Shown in pieces: positions 37,399 through 37,496 of a DNA stretch of 37,496 bases. Under the pieces are notes generated by a model. It ran no database searches. It was not told the origin of the DNA and worked only from the letters and a program-made list of their open reading frames with translations. Each line of letters begins with the position of its first letter. The stretch's first letter is position 1. Source of the stretch: Nocardioides sp. Its GTDB lineage: Bacteria; Actinomycetota; Actinomycetes; Propionibacteriales; Nocardioidaceae. Made by a program: the position numbers and the translations under genes. The stretch spans positions 1-37,496 of the forward strand of contig NZ_JAURVJ010000093.1 in NCBI RefSeq assembly GCF_030655615.1, written 5' to 3'.

Positions 37399-37496
37399 AT
37401 GAAGGTCTCGACAAGCTCGACCACCGAGGTGCGCTCGACCACCGAGGTGGACCACCTCGTCATCGGAGCCGGCTTCGCCGGGCTCTGCGCCGCGAT
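37399..37496 (+). CDS. FAD-dependent oxidoreductase / flavin monooxygenase (partial, 5' end)
   Basis: Only 32 codons are inside the window. After a repetitive lead (STSSTTEVRSTTEVD) the sequence HLVIGAGFAGLCAA is a Rossmann FAD-binding motif (GxGxxG) of the kind that opens Baeyer-Villiger-type and related monooxygenases. The divergent TetR regulator and shared operator fit an inducible catabolic gene. The repetitive lead is encoded by an 18-bp tandem duplication and may be repeat-derived; the GTG at 37447 is a possible alternative start. The exact oxidoreductase class cannot be decided from this fragment. Confidence 0.75.
   Translation, partial: MKVSTSSTTEVRSTTEVDHLVIGAGFAGLCAA
37405..37451 (+). 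repeat. tandem duplication at the 5' end of the oxidoreductase gene
   Basis: GCTCGACCACCGAGGTG occurs twice in succession, preceded by GGTCTCGACAA. The stretch GGTCTCGACAAGCTCGACCA resembles short dispersed repeats I associate with Nocardioides-type genomes (recollection, not checked). Confidence 0.6.

Noticed and set aside
1..37496. tRNA, rRNA or insertion sequence
   Set aside because: I found no cloverleaf-like sequence ending in the T-loop GTTCRA motif, no rRNA stretch, and no transposase domain or terminal inverted repeats.

Overview
The window is high-GC DNA with actinobacterial habits: many GTG starts, ATGA and GTGA stop/start overlaps, many apparently leaderless genes, SigE-family sigma factors, a DUF222/HNH (13E12-type) nuclease gene and an NrtR-pnuC-nadR NAD salvage locus. 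The gene mix suggests a Nocardioides-like member of the Propionibacteriales. That placement is inferred from style, not from a marker gene.

Left arm (1 to about 12 kb) is ordinary, compact chromosome. It holds two SigE-type sigma factor genes, each overlapping a gene for a single-pass membrane protein; a DUF2975/Xre pair; a VOC protein divergent from an AraC-type regulator; an OmpR/PhoP-type response regulator with its kinase; an ornithine-aminotransferase-like gene; a large GT39-type membrane glycosyltransferase; and a GNAT protein. A 7-4-7 direct repeat of the type (T/C)CACAGG-N4-TCACAGG lies upstream of the response regulator, the glycosyltransferase and a Gly/Gln-rich membrane protein. 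This suggests a small envelope regulon of the two-component system.

The middle (about 13.4 to 27.5 kb) is an accessory island. After the HNH gene come about 20 mostly small, unrelated and often unrecognisable genes (DUF1877, CARDB/TPR-like, DinB, lipoproteins, DUF4262, SUFU, a DHFR-like reductase, VOC, small membrane proteins, a third sigma/membrane-protein pair and several frameshifted genes). Nearly every gap between them carries one copy, or a tandem pair, of a hairpin-forming GC-rich repeat with core CATGGTCGGGCGGAGCCCG. All 16 loci point the same way, most lie within a few bases of a stop codon, and I saw none outside this interval. It looks like a cassette-type array punctuated by an undescribed intergenic element. 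It lacks attC core sites and no integrase gene is in the window.

Right arm (27.5 to 37.5 kb) returns to ordinary chromosome: an AraC/GyrI-like regulator, a MerR regulator divergent from a SulP transporter with a classical MerR promoter, NrtR divergent from pnuC-nadR with two TTGTC-N5-GACAA operators, a secreted HAD phosphatase, a secreted seven-repeat beta-propeller protein, and a TetR regulator divergent from a truncated FAD-dependent oxidoreductase gene. Across the whole window at least a dozen genes begin 6 or 7 nt after a TANNNT-like hexamer, the layout of leaderless transcription, and this was used to choose several starts.
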